This document shows positions 43,564 through 51,976 of a DNA stretch of 64,000 bases, piece by piece. Positions within the stretch are counted from its first letter, which is position 1. Each line of letters begins with the position of its first letter. Position numbers and translations under genes: made by a program. The notes beneath the pieces are model-generated. The model was not told the origin of the DNA. It searched no databases and worked only from the letters and a program-made list of their open reading frames with translations. The DNA is taken from assembly GCA_035546295.1 (NCBI GenBank), contig DATKBT010000067.1, positions 29,649-93,648 of the forward strand. The letters run 5' to 3'. The DNA is from DATKBT01 sp035546295 (GTDB lineage: Bacteria; Acidobacteriota; Thermoanaerobaculia; Multivoradales; Multivoraceae).

Positions 43564-44481
43564 TCAGTCTTGCGCTGGTGCGTTCCCCACCCGCTCGACG
43601 AGCACCCGGACCGTCACCCGCCGGTTGCGAGAGAAGGACCCGGGATGGCTGTCGTCCGCGATCGGAAGCTGCTCACCGAAGGCGACCGTCACCAGCCGAT
43701 CCTCGGGTACGCCCCCGACCAGGCGAAGATGATCGCGCACGGCGCGCGCGCGACGCTCGGCCAGTCGCTGGTTCAGAGGCTCGGATCCCGTCGAGTCGGT
43801 ATGCCCTCGGATCTCGAGGACGTAATCCAGATCGCCCAGGCGGAGCCTCTCGACGAGCCGGTCGAGCGTCGAGCGCACCGAGGATTCGAGGCGGGCGCTC
43901 CCCGTCTCGAAGAGCAGGTCGTCGATGACGTACACCGGCTCGTGCGAGCGCCCCAGCTCCCGGCTGGTCTCCGATTGGGATTCGGCCACCTCCTGCAGAT
44001 CCTGCTCCGGGCTGTGCTCCGGCAGCGGCGCATCGGGGGGTGAAGCTCCTCTCTCCACGCTGCCGAGCTCCTCGAAGGTCGGCGACTCGAAATCCGGGGG
44101 TGGAGGCGGAGTCTCTTGTTCCGCTTCGGCGTGGATGGCCGCGAACGCCGACGAGATGACGGGCTCGCGCGGAGCGGCCGTCTCGTTGACGGCGGGGGAT
44201 GCGGGCGGATCCGGCGGCACGAGGGTAGCGCTCGGCTGCCGGCTCCCGGTACAACTCGCGACCGCCAGGCCGGTCGAGGCGAGCATCAGCAGAAGAAGGA
44301 GAGGGAGAGCGGAAGCCGGGTTTGCGCGAGAGCTCGGAAAGAAACGCCCACCGCGCTTCGATGTTTCGTGCTCGAGCTCTCTCAGACCGGCGAGGGTCTG
44401 TCGGGCGATCCACCCTGTTCTTTCTTCGCCTGTTCTTTCTTCGCCTGTTCTTTCTTCGACGGTTCTTTCTTCGACGTCCAT
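43564..44481 (-). CDS. OmpA-family lipoprotein (peptidoglycan-binding)
   Basis: 305 residues from ATG 44481. The N terminus is odd: about 65 polar residues, the first 22 built from an EERTG repeat, come before a hydrophobic stretch with a lipobox-like LAVASC at about 70-75. Downstream is a Pro/Glu-rich linker, and the OmpA C-terminal domain (about 195-300) has LLFETGSARLES, EIRGHTDSTGSEPLNQRLAERRARAVRDHL and FSRNRRVTVRV, which binds peptidoglycan. The extension may be an annotation artefact of an unusual start, because no other start codon lies before the lipobox. Confidence 0.85.
   Translation of the reverse strand: MDVEERTVEERTGEERTGEERTGWIARQTLAGLRELEHETSKRGGRFFPSSRANPASALPLLLLLMLASTGLAVASCTGSRQPSATLVPPDPPASPAVNETAAPREPVISSAFAAIHAEAEQETPPPPPDFESPTFEELGSVERGASPPDAPLPEHSPEQDLQEVAESQSETSRELGRSHEPVYVIDDLLFETGSARLESSVRSTLDRLVERLRLGDLDYVLEIRGHTDSTGSEPLNQRLAERRARAVRDHLRLVGGVPEDRLVTVAFGEQLPIADDSHPGSFSRNRRVTVRVLVERVGNAPAQD
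44416..44475 (-). repeat. Four 15-nt repeats encoding EERTG units
   Basis: Four units (44416-44430, 44431-44445, 44446-44460, 44461-44475) run in frame at the start of the OmpA lipoprotein gene. The first two are identical and the others differ by one or two bases. Confidence 0.85.
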
Positions 44482-44896
44482 GCTCGGAGGGCTCCCCCTG
44501 CGTCACCAGCGAGCGGCCGCCGGTGGCTTCCGGAAGCTGCCCTGCTCTCGGTGGATGCAAAAAGAGCACCATCCGGCAAAAACGCCGTGCCGACAGGCTT
44601 TCGAGCCGGCGGTGGGAGCCGCAGGACGGCGCTCACGAGCACCGAGCGGGAGCTGCTTGGCAGAATCGACAAGCTCGCTGAAAAAACGTGTCGACGCTTC
44701 GGCGGGCGCGTGTTCCGGATCGGTCTCGAGGCGCCACGGACGTCCTGCATGCGCGAACCCGCCGATCCAGCCCAGACGGCGGTTTGCGAGGGATCGAGCC
44801 GCCCCCCCAACCGTACCTGGCATCGTGGTTGCTCCTCCCTTAGGCCGAGCGGGCAAACCAACCCCTCAACCACCCCGCCCGCAAAGGAGTGCAACC
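44482..44896. other. 415-bp divergent intergenic region
   Basis: Between the OmpA lipoprotein and the LPRTA-substrate gene. It holds the promoters of both, a GCGGGC/GCCCGC hairpin-capable pair close to the plus-strand ribosome-binding site, and AAGGAG before ATG 44897. No convincing gene is seen. Confidence 0.55.
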
Positions 44897-45250
44897 ATGA
44901 CCCGTAAGCTGTTCACCCTCTTTTTAGGCCTGATGTTCGCCCTGGCGCTGCCTCTCGCCGCACAGACTCCCGAAGAGGAGCCCATTCCCGAGGATCCGCA
45001 GCAGCAGACCGAGCCGCTGACCCAGGATCCGGAGGTCGAGGTCGACGCCGAGGCCCGGATCGACACTCAGGATGAGTTCGATCAGGAAGACGAGTTCGAC
45101 GTCGACGTCGACGTCGACGCCGACGCCGACGCCCGGTTCGACGACGACGACGACGAGCTGCCCCGGACCGCGACCCCGCTGGCGCTCCTGGCGCTGCTCG
45201 GACTCGGTTCCCTCGGAACCGCCCTCGGCCTGCGCGCTCGGCGCAAGTAA
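44897..45250 (+). CDS. Secreted acidic protein with LPRTA sorting signal (sortase substrate)
   Basis: 117 residues from ATG 44897, with AAGGAG seven bases upstream. A signal peptide (1-22, ending LAAQ) is followed by a very acidic Asp/Glu-rich stretch (25-87) with a DVDVDVDADADA run. The C terminus has LPRTA (88-92), a hydrophobic segment (94-112) and a basic RARRK tail, the tripartite sorting signal of sortase substrates. Class D sortases use LPNTA-like motifs, so LPRTA fits the sortase gene 223 bp downstream. The acidic region may bind calcium or a basic partner. Confidence 0.8.
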   Translation: MTRKLFTLFLGLMFALALPLAAQTPEEEPIPEDPQQQTEPLTQDPEVEVDAEARIDTQDEFDQEDEFDVDVDVDADADARFDDDDDELPRTATPLALLALLGLGSLGTALGLRARRK

Positions 45251-45318
45251 GAGGCTTCACGACTGACGGTACCGGCCTCGGGGAGCGAGCGCCTCGCGCG
45301 ACTCGCACCATGAGGCCC

Positions 45319-45348
45319 GGAGGGTCGGCGGTTCGCCGCCGACCCTCC
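45319..45348 (+). terminator. Strong hairpin with TTCG loop, terminator of the LPRTA gene
   Basis: A 13-bp perfect stem (GGAGGGTCGGCGG / CCGCCGACCCTCC) closes on a TTCG tetraloop 68 bp after the stop codon, and is followed by a pyrimidine-rich stretch. It would terminate most transcripts before the sortase gene and make the two genes separately or partly linked. Confidence 0.65.
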
Positions 45349-45392
45349 ATCCTTCTGTCTCTTCCCGGTTATCCTTCTGTCTCTTCCCGGTT
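45349..45392. repeat. 22-nt tandem repeat, two copies
   Basis: Two identical 22-nt units (45349-45370 and 45371-45392), pyrimidine-rich and starting ATCCTTCTG, follow directly after the hairpin and before the sortase gene. Possibly a regulator or upstream element. Confidence 0.7.
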
Positions 45393-45473
45393 ATCCTCCC
45401 GCGATCGCTCTCCTCGAACACCTCGACCGAACGAAGCGTCCCTTCTACGACCAAGAGCTGATCGAAGCCCGAG

Positions 45474-46208
45474 ATGCCCACCTCCGTGGACCGCAAGCGA
45501 CCGAGGCGCACGGCCAGCGCCGTGGGCCTCGAGATCCTGCTCTGGGTGTTCGCGCTCTTCGCGCTGGGGACCGTCGCCTTCCACCTGATCGATGCCCGGC
45601 TCTATCAGCAGCGTGCCAGCGCTCAGCTCAAAGCGACACCCATCGAGTCGGTGGAGCACCGGGGCTCCTGGGATCTCGAAGCCCCACCGAACTGGCTTCC
45701 CCCCGAGGAGCTGCCGGGGCGGGAGACCTTTCCCCGCCCGATCTCGGAAGGGACACCTCTCGGCCGCATCGAGATTCCACGTCTCGGAATCTCGGCCGTC
45801 GTCGCCGAAGGTGAACAGTCTTCGACGCTCCGCCGGGCCGTCGGCCATCTGCCGTACACGGCGCTGCCCGGCGAGGGGGGCAATGTCGCGCTCGCCGCGC
45901 ATCGAGACACGTTCTTCCGCGATCTCGGCGAAATACGCAACGGCGACCTCGTCGTTGTCGATTCGGGTGTCCGTCGCCACAGCTACCGCGTGGTCTGGAC
46001 CGATGTCGTCGATCCCACCGAGGTCGCCGTCACCAAGCCGACCCCGCAACCATCGCTCACCCTGATCACCTGCTATCCCTTCCGATGGATCGGCCCAGCC
46101 CCCCGCCGCTTCATCGTCCGCGCCCACCTCGTGGGCGAGGACGCCGAACCCGGCGCGCCGCAGCGAGAGCTGGCGACGATCCTCGAGGCGGAGGAGACGG
46201 CACGGTAG
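45474..46208 (+). CDS. Class D-like sortase
   Basis: 244 residues from ATG 45474. A membrane helix (about 17-37) anchors the N terminus. The sortase fold has the catalytic His143 (AAHRD), Cys200 in LITCYPF and Arg211/212 in GPAPRRF, spaced as in the family; PEGGNVALAAHRDTF-like residues occur before the His. A transpeptidase of this type cuts the LPxTA motif between Thr and Ala and joins the substrate to another molecule. Its substrate is most likely the LPRTA protein upstream. Sortases are rare in diderm bacteria. Confidence 0.92.
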   Translation: MPTSVDRKRPRRTASAVGLEILLWVFALFALGTVAFHLIDARLYQQRASAQLKATPIESVEHRGSWDLEAPPNWLPPEELPGRETFPRPISEGTPLGRIEIPRLGISAVVAEGEQSSTLRRAVGHLPYTALPGEGGNVALAAHRDTFFRDLGEIRNGDLVVVDSGVRRHSYRVVWTDVVDPTEVAVTKPTPQPSLTLITCYPFRWIGPAPRRFIVRAHLVGEDAEPGAPQRELATILEAEETAR

Positions 46209-47473
46209 AACGGCGGGCGGTTCTGCGGGCGGCGCTGCTCGGCTCGGTCGGCCTGGTCACCGCTCCGCTGCTCAATCTCGGCAGGTGCCGGCTCGCCGCC
46301 CGCACCCTCGGCCAGCCCGTCACCGTCTCGACCCGAGCCGTCGACCTCGTCCTGGAGACGACGGTCGTCGACATGCTCGGTCTTCTCACCCTCGACTGGA
46401 CTCGCCTCTACGACTGGCAGCGCCGCCCCGACACCTTCAGCCTCGACGATTTTCGGGACCTCGAAGCGCTGGGAGTCAACATCTTCCACCCGGCGGTGGA
46501 GACCGGCGTCCGCGACCGCCGCGCGGGCGTCGATCGCTGGCTGGTCGGCTGGCATCGGCTGCTGCGCAGCGGTCCGTGCTTCCTGGGAGAGGTCGAGACG
46601 ATCAACGACCTGATGACTTTGCCGCTCCGCGGCAGGATCGGCGTCATCGTCGGCTTCCAGAACGCGGACCACCTCTCCAGCCGGGAAGACGTCCGCTCCT
46701 ACTTCGTTCGCGGACAAAGGCTGTCGCAGCTCACCTACAACAGCCGCAACGCCTTGGGGAGCGGCTGCCTGGCCCCGCTCGACACCGGGCTCACCGGGCT
46801 CGGCGCCACGATCGTCGACGAGATGAACGAGGTGGGGATGGCGATCGACGTCTCGCACTGCGGAGAGCGCACCACGCTCGAGGCGATCGAGGCCTCGGCG
46901 CGCCCGGTGCTGGTCACCCACTCGAACTGCGCGGCGCTCTCGCCGGGCCAGCCCCGCTGCAAGTCCGATCGGGTGATCCGTGCGATGGCGCAGAGCGGCG
47001 GCGTCATCGGAATGACGATCGTGCGCACCTTCGTCCAGCGCGGCGGCAGACCCGACCTCGACGACCTGATCGACCACTTCGACCATGCGGCGCGCCTGGT
47101 CGGCGTCGAGCACGTCGGCCTGGGCAGCGACGTCGACCCCGCCGCCCTCGACCCCGCGACGAGGCAGCCTCATCCCCTCTACGCCATCCGCGGGCTCGAT
47201 CCGGTCTCCCGCGTCTTCCAGATCGCCGACCGCCTGCTCGCGCGCGGCTACACCTCCGAGCACGTGCGCCTGGTGCTCGGCGACAACTTCCGCCGCGCGC
47301 TCGCCGACATCTGGCCCGACGAGACCTGGCGCCCGGTCTCGGAGCGGGAGCTGAGGAGGGATCCCTTCTGTCCGGCGCCATTCCCGCGCGGACCCGGAGA
47401 CCTGCCCGGGGTCGAGACGACGGCGGCGCCGACGACCAGCTTGAAGCTTCCGGATCCGCAGCGCCCGCGGTGA
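46085..47473 (+). CDS. Peptidase M19 (membrane dipeptidase)-like protein
   Basis: 462 residues from ATG 46085, which overlaps the sortase gene by 124 bp; no other ATG/GTG/TTG fits, so the true start may be a rarer codon near 46200, where TVERRAVLRAALLGS looks like a Tat signal. The M19 body is clear: FHPAVETGV, IGVIVGFQNADHL, DEMNEVGMAIDVSHCGERT, VLVTHSNCAALSP and HVGLGSDVDPAALDP. The N-terminal metal motif H-x-D is replaced by DMLGLLT, so the dinuclear zinc site lacks two ligands. It may be inactive or have changed function. Confidence 0.8.
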   Translation: MDRPSPPPLHRPRPPRGRGRRTRRAAARAGDDPRGGGDGTVERRAVLRAALLGSVGLVTAPLLNLGRCRLAARTLGQPVTVSTRAVDLVLETTVVDMLGLLTLDWTRLYDWQRRPDTFSLDDFRDLEALGVNIFHPAVETGVRDRRAGVDRWLVGWHRLLRSGPCFLGEVETINDLMTLPLRGRIGVIVGFQNADHLSSREDVRSYFVRGQRLSQLTYNSRNALGSGCLAPLDTGLTGLGATIVDEMNEVGMAIDVSHCGERTTLEAIEASARPVLVTHSNCAALSPGQPRCKSDRVIRAMAQSGGVIGMTIVRTFVQRGGRPDLDDLIDHFDHAARLVGVEHVGLGSDVDPAALDPATRQPHPLYAIRGLDPVSRVFQIADRLLARGYTSEHVRLVLGDNFRRALADIWPDETWRPVSERELRRDPFCPAPFPRGPGDLPGVETTAAPTTSLKLPDPQRPR

Positions 47474-47821
47474 GCATGCCGGCGTAGCGGTCCGATCCGT
47501 CGGTCGAGCTGCGCCCGCGAGACGCTCGTGAACGCTGCGACCTAGAGCCATCTAGCGAACGCTAGCGGGCTCGTGGTTGTCACCACTCCCCAACGAGCAG
47601 CGAAAGCGAGGCGAGCTCATACCACGAGCCCGCTAGCTCACTTTCCCCGCCCAAGCGCCGCAAGCGGCGCGGGCTCAGGTCGACTAGGCCCGAAAGCCGC
47701 TGATTCACGTCGTTGGGTGCTGCTTGATCGAACTTTGACGGTTTTGTGAGCCTTGGTCTCGCGCTTGCGCGAGGCCAAAGACCGCCGCCTGCCGCAAGGC
47801 AGGCAAGAACTTCCCGCTGGC
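47474..47821. other. 348-bp convergent intergenic region with repeat copy 2
   Basis: Lies between the M19-like gene and the M28 peptidase gene, which converge. Most of it is copy 2 of the dispersed repeat, in the opposite orientation; the rest (47474-47561) contains a short CTAG-rich stretch and no gene. Confidence 0.7.
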
Positions 47822-47830
47822 CTAGTCGAC
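47562..47830 (-). repeat. Dispersed intergenic repeat, copy 2 (269 bp, inverted)
   Basis: Inverted copy of the element at 22860. Arms of the 16-bp inverted repeat lie at 47562-47577 and 47621-47636. The unit ends at 47830 with GTCGAC, and the TAG (47824-47822) that stops the M28 peptidase gene lies within the element. The middle part has diverged but keeps a hairpin (GCCGC/GCGGC), suggesting that structure rather than sequence is conserved. Confidence 0.85.
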
Positions 47831-49537
47831 CTCGCCGTGGAGCTCCCGCCACGCCTCCTCGAACTCGTTGCCCGCCACCCAGCGCGGCATCGCGTCGGCG
47901 TTGGCCACCCGCAGCGCGGTCTGGTAGAGCACGCGCATGTCGCGCTCGGCTCCCGACAGGTCCCACTTCTCGTTCACCTCGTCCGCGGGCTGGTGGTAAT
48001 GCTCGTCCCGGTACTCCTCGACCGAGAACGACAGTGGAGCGACGTAGTCCGTGCCCGGGAGGACGAACAACGCCGGCACCCCGGCCTTGGCGAAGTTGAC
48101 CTGGTCGGAGCGGTAGAAAGAGCCGGCGTTCGGGTTCGGGTCGCCCGTGACGGTGATGCCGAGGGTGCCGGCGACCTCCCGGAGGGCGGCACCCAGCGAG
48201 TTCGTCTCGTGGCCGATCGCGGCGATGTCGTGAGTCACGCCGAAGATCTGGGGCATGTCGACGTTGAAGTTCCCGACCAGCCGGCTGCGTTCGAACGGCG
48301 GCCGCGCGACGAACCACTGACTCCCCAACGAGCCCTTCTCCTCGGCGGCGCAGGCGAGGAACAGCACCGAGCGACGCGGACGCGGCTCGGTGGCCGCGAA
48401 CGCCTCGGCGAGCGCCACGATCGATGCGGTCCCGGCGGCGTTGTCCCATGCGCCGTTGAAGATCGGATCGCCCTCGAGCTCCGGGTTGGTCCCCAAGTGA
48501 TCGTAGTGTGCCGAGAACACAAGGACCTCCTCCGCCAGCTCGGGATCGCTCCCCTCGAGCATCGCCACGACGTTGGCGGTCTCGGTGCGCCGGATGTCGG
48601 TCTCGACGTGGGCGCTGACCAAGAAGCCGGTGTCCACCGGCTCGAACTCGCGGCTCTTGGCCCTCTCGAACAGCCCTTCCAGGTCGGTGCCCATGGCGGC
48701 CGCGATCTGAGCGGCGACGTCCTCGCGCAGCCATCCCAGCAGGTCGACGCGGTAGCCGGTCCCGGGGAGGTCGAGCGCGAAGTGCTCCTCGGCGCCGCTG
48801 TACTGGATCACGCTCCAGCCGTAGCTGGCTGAGGGGGTGGTGTGGATCACCAGCGCGCCGACGGCGCCATGGCGCATCGCCTGCTCGAATTTGTAGGTCC
48901 AGCGGCCGTAGTAGGTGCGCGCCGGCCCGCCGAACAGGTCGACTCCGTCCTCGGCGACCGGGGGATCGTCGTTCAGGAAGAGCAGCACCTTCCCGCGAAC
49001 GTCCTGCCCCTCGAAGTCGTCCCAGCCGAACTCGGGCGCCTCGACTCCATAGCCGACGAACAGGAGTGGAACCTGCTCCAGGTCGACGACCTCCTTCTGG
49101 ACCGAGGACCAGAACGCCACGTTCTCTCCGTCGGTGACCGGAATCGCGCCCTCGGGCCCGGTGAGAGTGAGGCTGGCGCCCGGCCGGCTCTTGGTACCGA
49201 CCAGCTCGAAATCCTGGCGGTAGGAGCCGCCGACCGGGGCGAGACCGATCTCCTCGAAGCGTTGGACGAGGTAGGCGGCCGCCTTCTCCTCGCCCTCGGT
49301 GCCGGTGCCCCTGCCGCCCATGGCGTCGACCGAGAGCGCCTCCACGTCGGCGAGGATTCCGGGGGCCTGGATCTCGGTCGCCGGGCCCTCCGCGATCGAC
49401 GGCGGGGGCGGCTCGTCCGCAACCTCCGGGGCCCCGGGCGCACAACCGAGAGCGGAGGCGAGGAGCGGCAGCACGCCCAGGGCGAGAACCTGGGCAAGCG
49501 CTGAGTCGCGGTTTCGAGGTCGTGCGGATCTCGGCAT
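47822..49537 (-). CDS. Zn-dependent M28-family peptidase lipoprotein
   Basis: 571 residues from ATG 49537, with AGGAAGG four bases upstream; ATG 49552 is an alternative. A lipobox (LASALGC, Cys about 32) anchors it. A PA-like inserted domain (about 130-300) comes before the peptidase core, where the M28 zinc ligands are seen: SAHYDH, DNAAGTAS, AAEEKGS, NVDMP and HYHQPADE. It would be a periplasmic aminopeptidase or glutamate carboxypeptidase-like enzyme. It is divergent from the monooxygenase-like gene and convergent with the M19-like gene. Confidence 0.93.
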   Translation of the reverse strand: MPRSARPRNRDSALAQVLALGVLPLLASALGCAPGAPEVADEPPPPSIAEGPATEIQAPGILADVEALSVDAMGGRGTGTEGEEKAAAYLVQRFEEIGLAPVGGSYRQDFELVGTKSRPGASLTLTGPEGAIPVTDGENVAFWSSVQKEVVDLEQVPLLFVGYGVEAPEFGWDDFEGQDVRGKVLLFLNDDPPVAEDGVDLFGGPARTYYGRWTYKFEQAMRHGAVGALVIHTTPSASYGWSVIQYSGAEEHFALDLPGTGYRVDLLGWLREDVAAQIAAAMGTDLEGLFERAKSREFEPVDTGFLVSAHVETDIRRTETANVVAMLEGSDPELAEEVLVFSAHYDHLGTNPELEGDPIFNGAWDNAAGTASIVALAEAFAATEPRPRRSVLFLACAAEEKGSLGSQWFVARPPFERSRLVGNFNVDMPQIFGVTHDIAAIGHETNSLGAALREVAGTLGITVTGDPNPNAGSFYRSDQVNFAKAGVPALFVLPGTDYVAPLSFSVEEYRDEHYHQPADEVNEKWDLSGAERDMRVLYQTALRVANADAMPRWVAGNEFEEAWRELHGEVD

Positions 49538-49722
49538 TGGACCTTCCTCCATCGTCTGACGAAGCAATCGTCTTCTACGAACGAGTCGTCTGCGAAAGCA
49601 CGAGAATAGCGGGTCGGATCGGCCTGACGGGTACGAGCAAGCCGTCGTGCACCGCCAGGAACCCACCGGGGCCGCATCCAGGGCTCGGAGCGCACGCTGA
49701 AACCAAACGCCGGCGGCAGCGG

Positions 49723-49728
49723 TACGAT
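49723..49728 (+). promoter_or_regulatory. Candidate -10 hexamer of the monooxygenase-like gene
   Basis: TACGAT lies 46 bases before the TTG start at 49775, leaving about 40 bases of 5' leader that includes GGAG at 49764-49767. Confidence 0.35.
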
Positions 49729-49774
49729 GTGGTGTGGAGAGACCGAAAAGCACACCGACCGACGGAGCGTTCCC

Positions 49775-51352
49775 TTGAAGACAACGACGCTCGGCGCGTC
49801 CGTATTCGCCGCCACCGCCCTGAACGCCGCCGCATTCGCCGCCGCGCCTGCGGCGCTCGACGTCCCGACCTTCACCCAGGACGTCGCCGCCATCCTCCAC
49901 GAGAACTGCGCCTCCTGTCACAGCCCGGGGCAGGTGGCGCCGATGTCGCTGCGCACCTACGAAGAGGCGCGCCCGTGGGCGAAGTCGATCCTGCGTGCGG
50001 TCCAGGAGCGCGAGATGCCCCCCTGGGACGCCGACCCCGGCTTCGGCCCCTTCGCCAACGACCGTAGCCTCACCGATCAGGAGGTCGAGACGATCGTCCG
50101 CTGGGCCGGCGCCGGCGCGCCGCGAGGCGAGGGCGAGGCGCCCGACCCACCGCCCCTGCAGGAGGGGGAGTGGACCCTCGGCGAGCCCGACTGGGTCCTG
50201 GAGTTCGACCCGTTCGAGGTCGCCGCCGACGGCGCCGATCAGTTCCTGCAGACCACCGTCGAAACCGGCTTCGACACCGATCGGTGGATCTCGGCGATCG
50301 AGGTCCTGCCGGGTGACCGCCAAGTCGTCCACCACTTCCTGCTCTGGCAGTCCAACGAGTCCCGCACCGCCCAGGAGTCCCTGATCGGCGGCTGGGCGGC
50401 GGGCGCCAACCAGGAGCCCCTGCCCGAGGGAACGGGGCGGCTGCTGAAGAAGGGACACGCCCTGATCGGCGACTTCCACTACCACCCGAATGGCACGGCG
50501 AGCACCGACCGGACCCGGGTCGGCATCCACTTCGCGGATCCCGAGGTGGTCGAGAAGGAGCTGGTCAACCTGTGGATCCTGAACGCCGAGTTCGAGATCC
50601 CGGCCGGGGATCCCGACTACGGCGCGTCGGCCTCCCACGTCTTCCCGCAGGACGGCCGCATCCTGGGGCTCACGCCCCATATGCACTACCGCGGCAAGGA
50701 CATGACCTACACGGCGACTTACCCGGACGGCCATCGAGAGACCCTGCTGCGGGTCAGCAACTACGACTTCAACTGGCAGACCGGCTACGAGTTCGCCGAG
50801 CCGATCGAGATCCCGGCCGGCACCCGCATCGACGTCGCCGCGCATTGGGACAACTCGGCCGACAACCCGGCCAACCCCGATCCCACCCGCGACGTGACGT
50901 GGGGCACCGAGTCGACCGACGAGATGCTGATCGGCTTCGTCGACTACGTGGTCGCCGAGGGGATCAGCCCGAAGCCGGTGAGCCTGGTCCTGGGCAAGCT
51001 CGCCGAGCTCGCCGAGAGCCATCCTGGCCGGGTCTGGCGGGTCGACATCGAGCGCGAGCCGGGCAAGGGCCCTGAGCCGAGCGCGATCCACCTGCCGCTC
51101 GAGGGACCGGGCGGCTGGTACGTGCAGTTCGGCAACATGGTGCTGCCGGCGCCCATCAACGACATCGTCTGGGACGGCAGCCGCGTGACTGCGAAGGCGA
51201 TGGTCCCGGGCCAACAGATGGAGGTCGAAGGCACCGTCGACGAGGCGACCGGCGAGCTCGACCTGACCCTCATCACTCAGCAGGGCGAGGGCCAGATCAA
51301 AGGGACGCCCGCCGAGAAGGCGAAGGCGGCTGCGGTGCTGCCGGCCGGCTAG
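49775..51352 (+). CDS. Cytochrome c / copper type II monooxygenase-like protein
   Basis: 525 residues from TTG 49775, with GGAG eight bases upstream; ATG 49727 is an upstream alternative. A signal peptide (1-27) leads to a class I cytochrome c domain with CASCH (Cys45, Cys48, His49). The rest resembles the copper type II ascorbate-dependent monooxygenase fold: VVHHFLLW, GDFHYHPNG and THMHYRGKD-like PHMHYRGKD carry histidines as in peptidylglycine monooxygenase. It would be a periplasmic redox enzyme passing electrons through haem to copper. Substrate unknown. Confidence 0.85.
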   Translation: MKTTTLGASVFAATALNAAAFAAAPAALDVPTFTQDVAAILHENCASCHSPGQVAPMSLRTYEEARPWAKSILRAVQEREMPPWDADPGFGPFANDRSLTDQEVETIVRWAGAGAPRGEGEAPDPPPLQEGEWTLGEPDWVLEFDPFEVAADGADQFLQTTVETGFDTDRWISAIEVLPGDRQVVHHFLLWQSNESRTAQESLIGGWAAGANQEPLPEGTGRLLKKGHALIGDFHYHPNGTASTDRTRVGIHFADPEVVEKELVNLWILNAEFEIPAGDPDYGASASHVFPQDGRILGLTPHMHYRGKDMTYTATYPDGHRETLLRVSNYDFNWQTGYEFAEPIEIPAGTRIDVAAHWDNSADNPANPDPTRDVTWGTESTDEMLIGFVDYVVAEGISPKPVSLVLGKLAELAESHPGRVWRVDIEREPGKGPEPSAIHLPLEGPGGWYVQFGNMVLPAPINDIVWDGSRVTAKAMVPGQQMEVEGTVDEATGELDLTLITQQGEGQIKGTPAEKAKAAAVLPAG

Positions 51353-51408
51353 CTCCCGAATTTGCTGAGTCGTGTCACGACCACCTCCTGGGGCGGCGTC
51401 GGGAGGCT

Positions 51409-51834
51409 TCAGATCTCGGGCTTCGGGGTGCGCTTGGGGCCGACGAATCCCTCCTCGAAAAGCTCGCGGACCGACGGGCGCACCAGCACCACGATCGAGA
51501 ACACCCCGAGCACCGTTCCGAACGGCACGAGGATGCAGGACAGCCCCGCCACCACCAGGCAGAACGTGTAGCGGCGCCGCTGCATCAGCGCCCGCCCGGC
51601 AACCACCAGGCACACCGCGAAGGTCAGCCCCGCCATCATCGCGAGCCCCGCGAGGACCGCCAGGAACCAGCCGATCACCTCGCCGATCGGCTCCCCCTCG
51701 GTGAGCTCGCCCGAGATCATCATGATCCCGAAGGCGAGGTGGAAGGACGGCAGCAGGGAGAGCAACCCCACCAGCACCGCGGCAACGTGGTGGAAGATCG
51801 AGAGGATCTGGAGGTGCTCGGCGTCGCGGCTCAT
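51409..51834 (-). CDS. Small polytopic membrane protein
   Basis: 141 residues from ATG 51834. Three or four hydrophobic segments (about 12-38, 52-80, 88-115) alternate with short polar loops, and the C-terminal tail is charged and positive. It looks like a DUF4870-type or unannotated inner-membrane protein. It has no clear partner and is flanked by genes on the other strand. Confidence 0.65.
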   Translation of the reverse strand: MSRDAEHLQILSIFHHVAAVLVGLLSLLPSFHLAFGIMMISGELTEGEPIGEVIGWFLAVLAGLAMMAGLTFAVCLVVAGRALMQRRRYTFCLVVAGLSCILVPFGTVLGVFSIVVLVRPSVRELFEEGFVGPKRTPKPEI

Positions 51835-51976
51835 GGAGCCAGCGTACACGAGGGGAACGAGTCGGACAGCGCCGCCGAAGCGGCGCCGCAGCGAGCGCCA
51901 CACTCCACCGCCGCCTCCGCCGCCAGCCGGTGGTACCGTAGAGCCACCACCACTTCCACAAGAATCGGAGGCGAAC

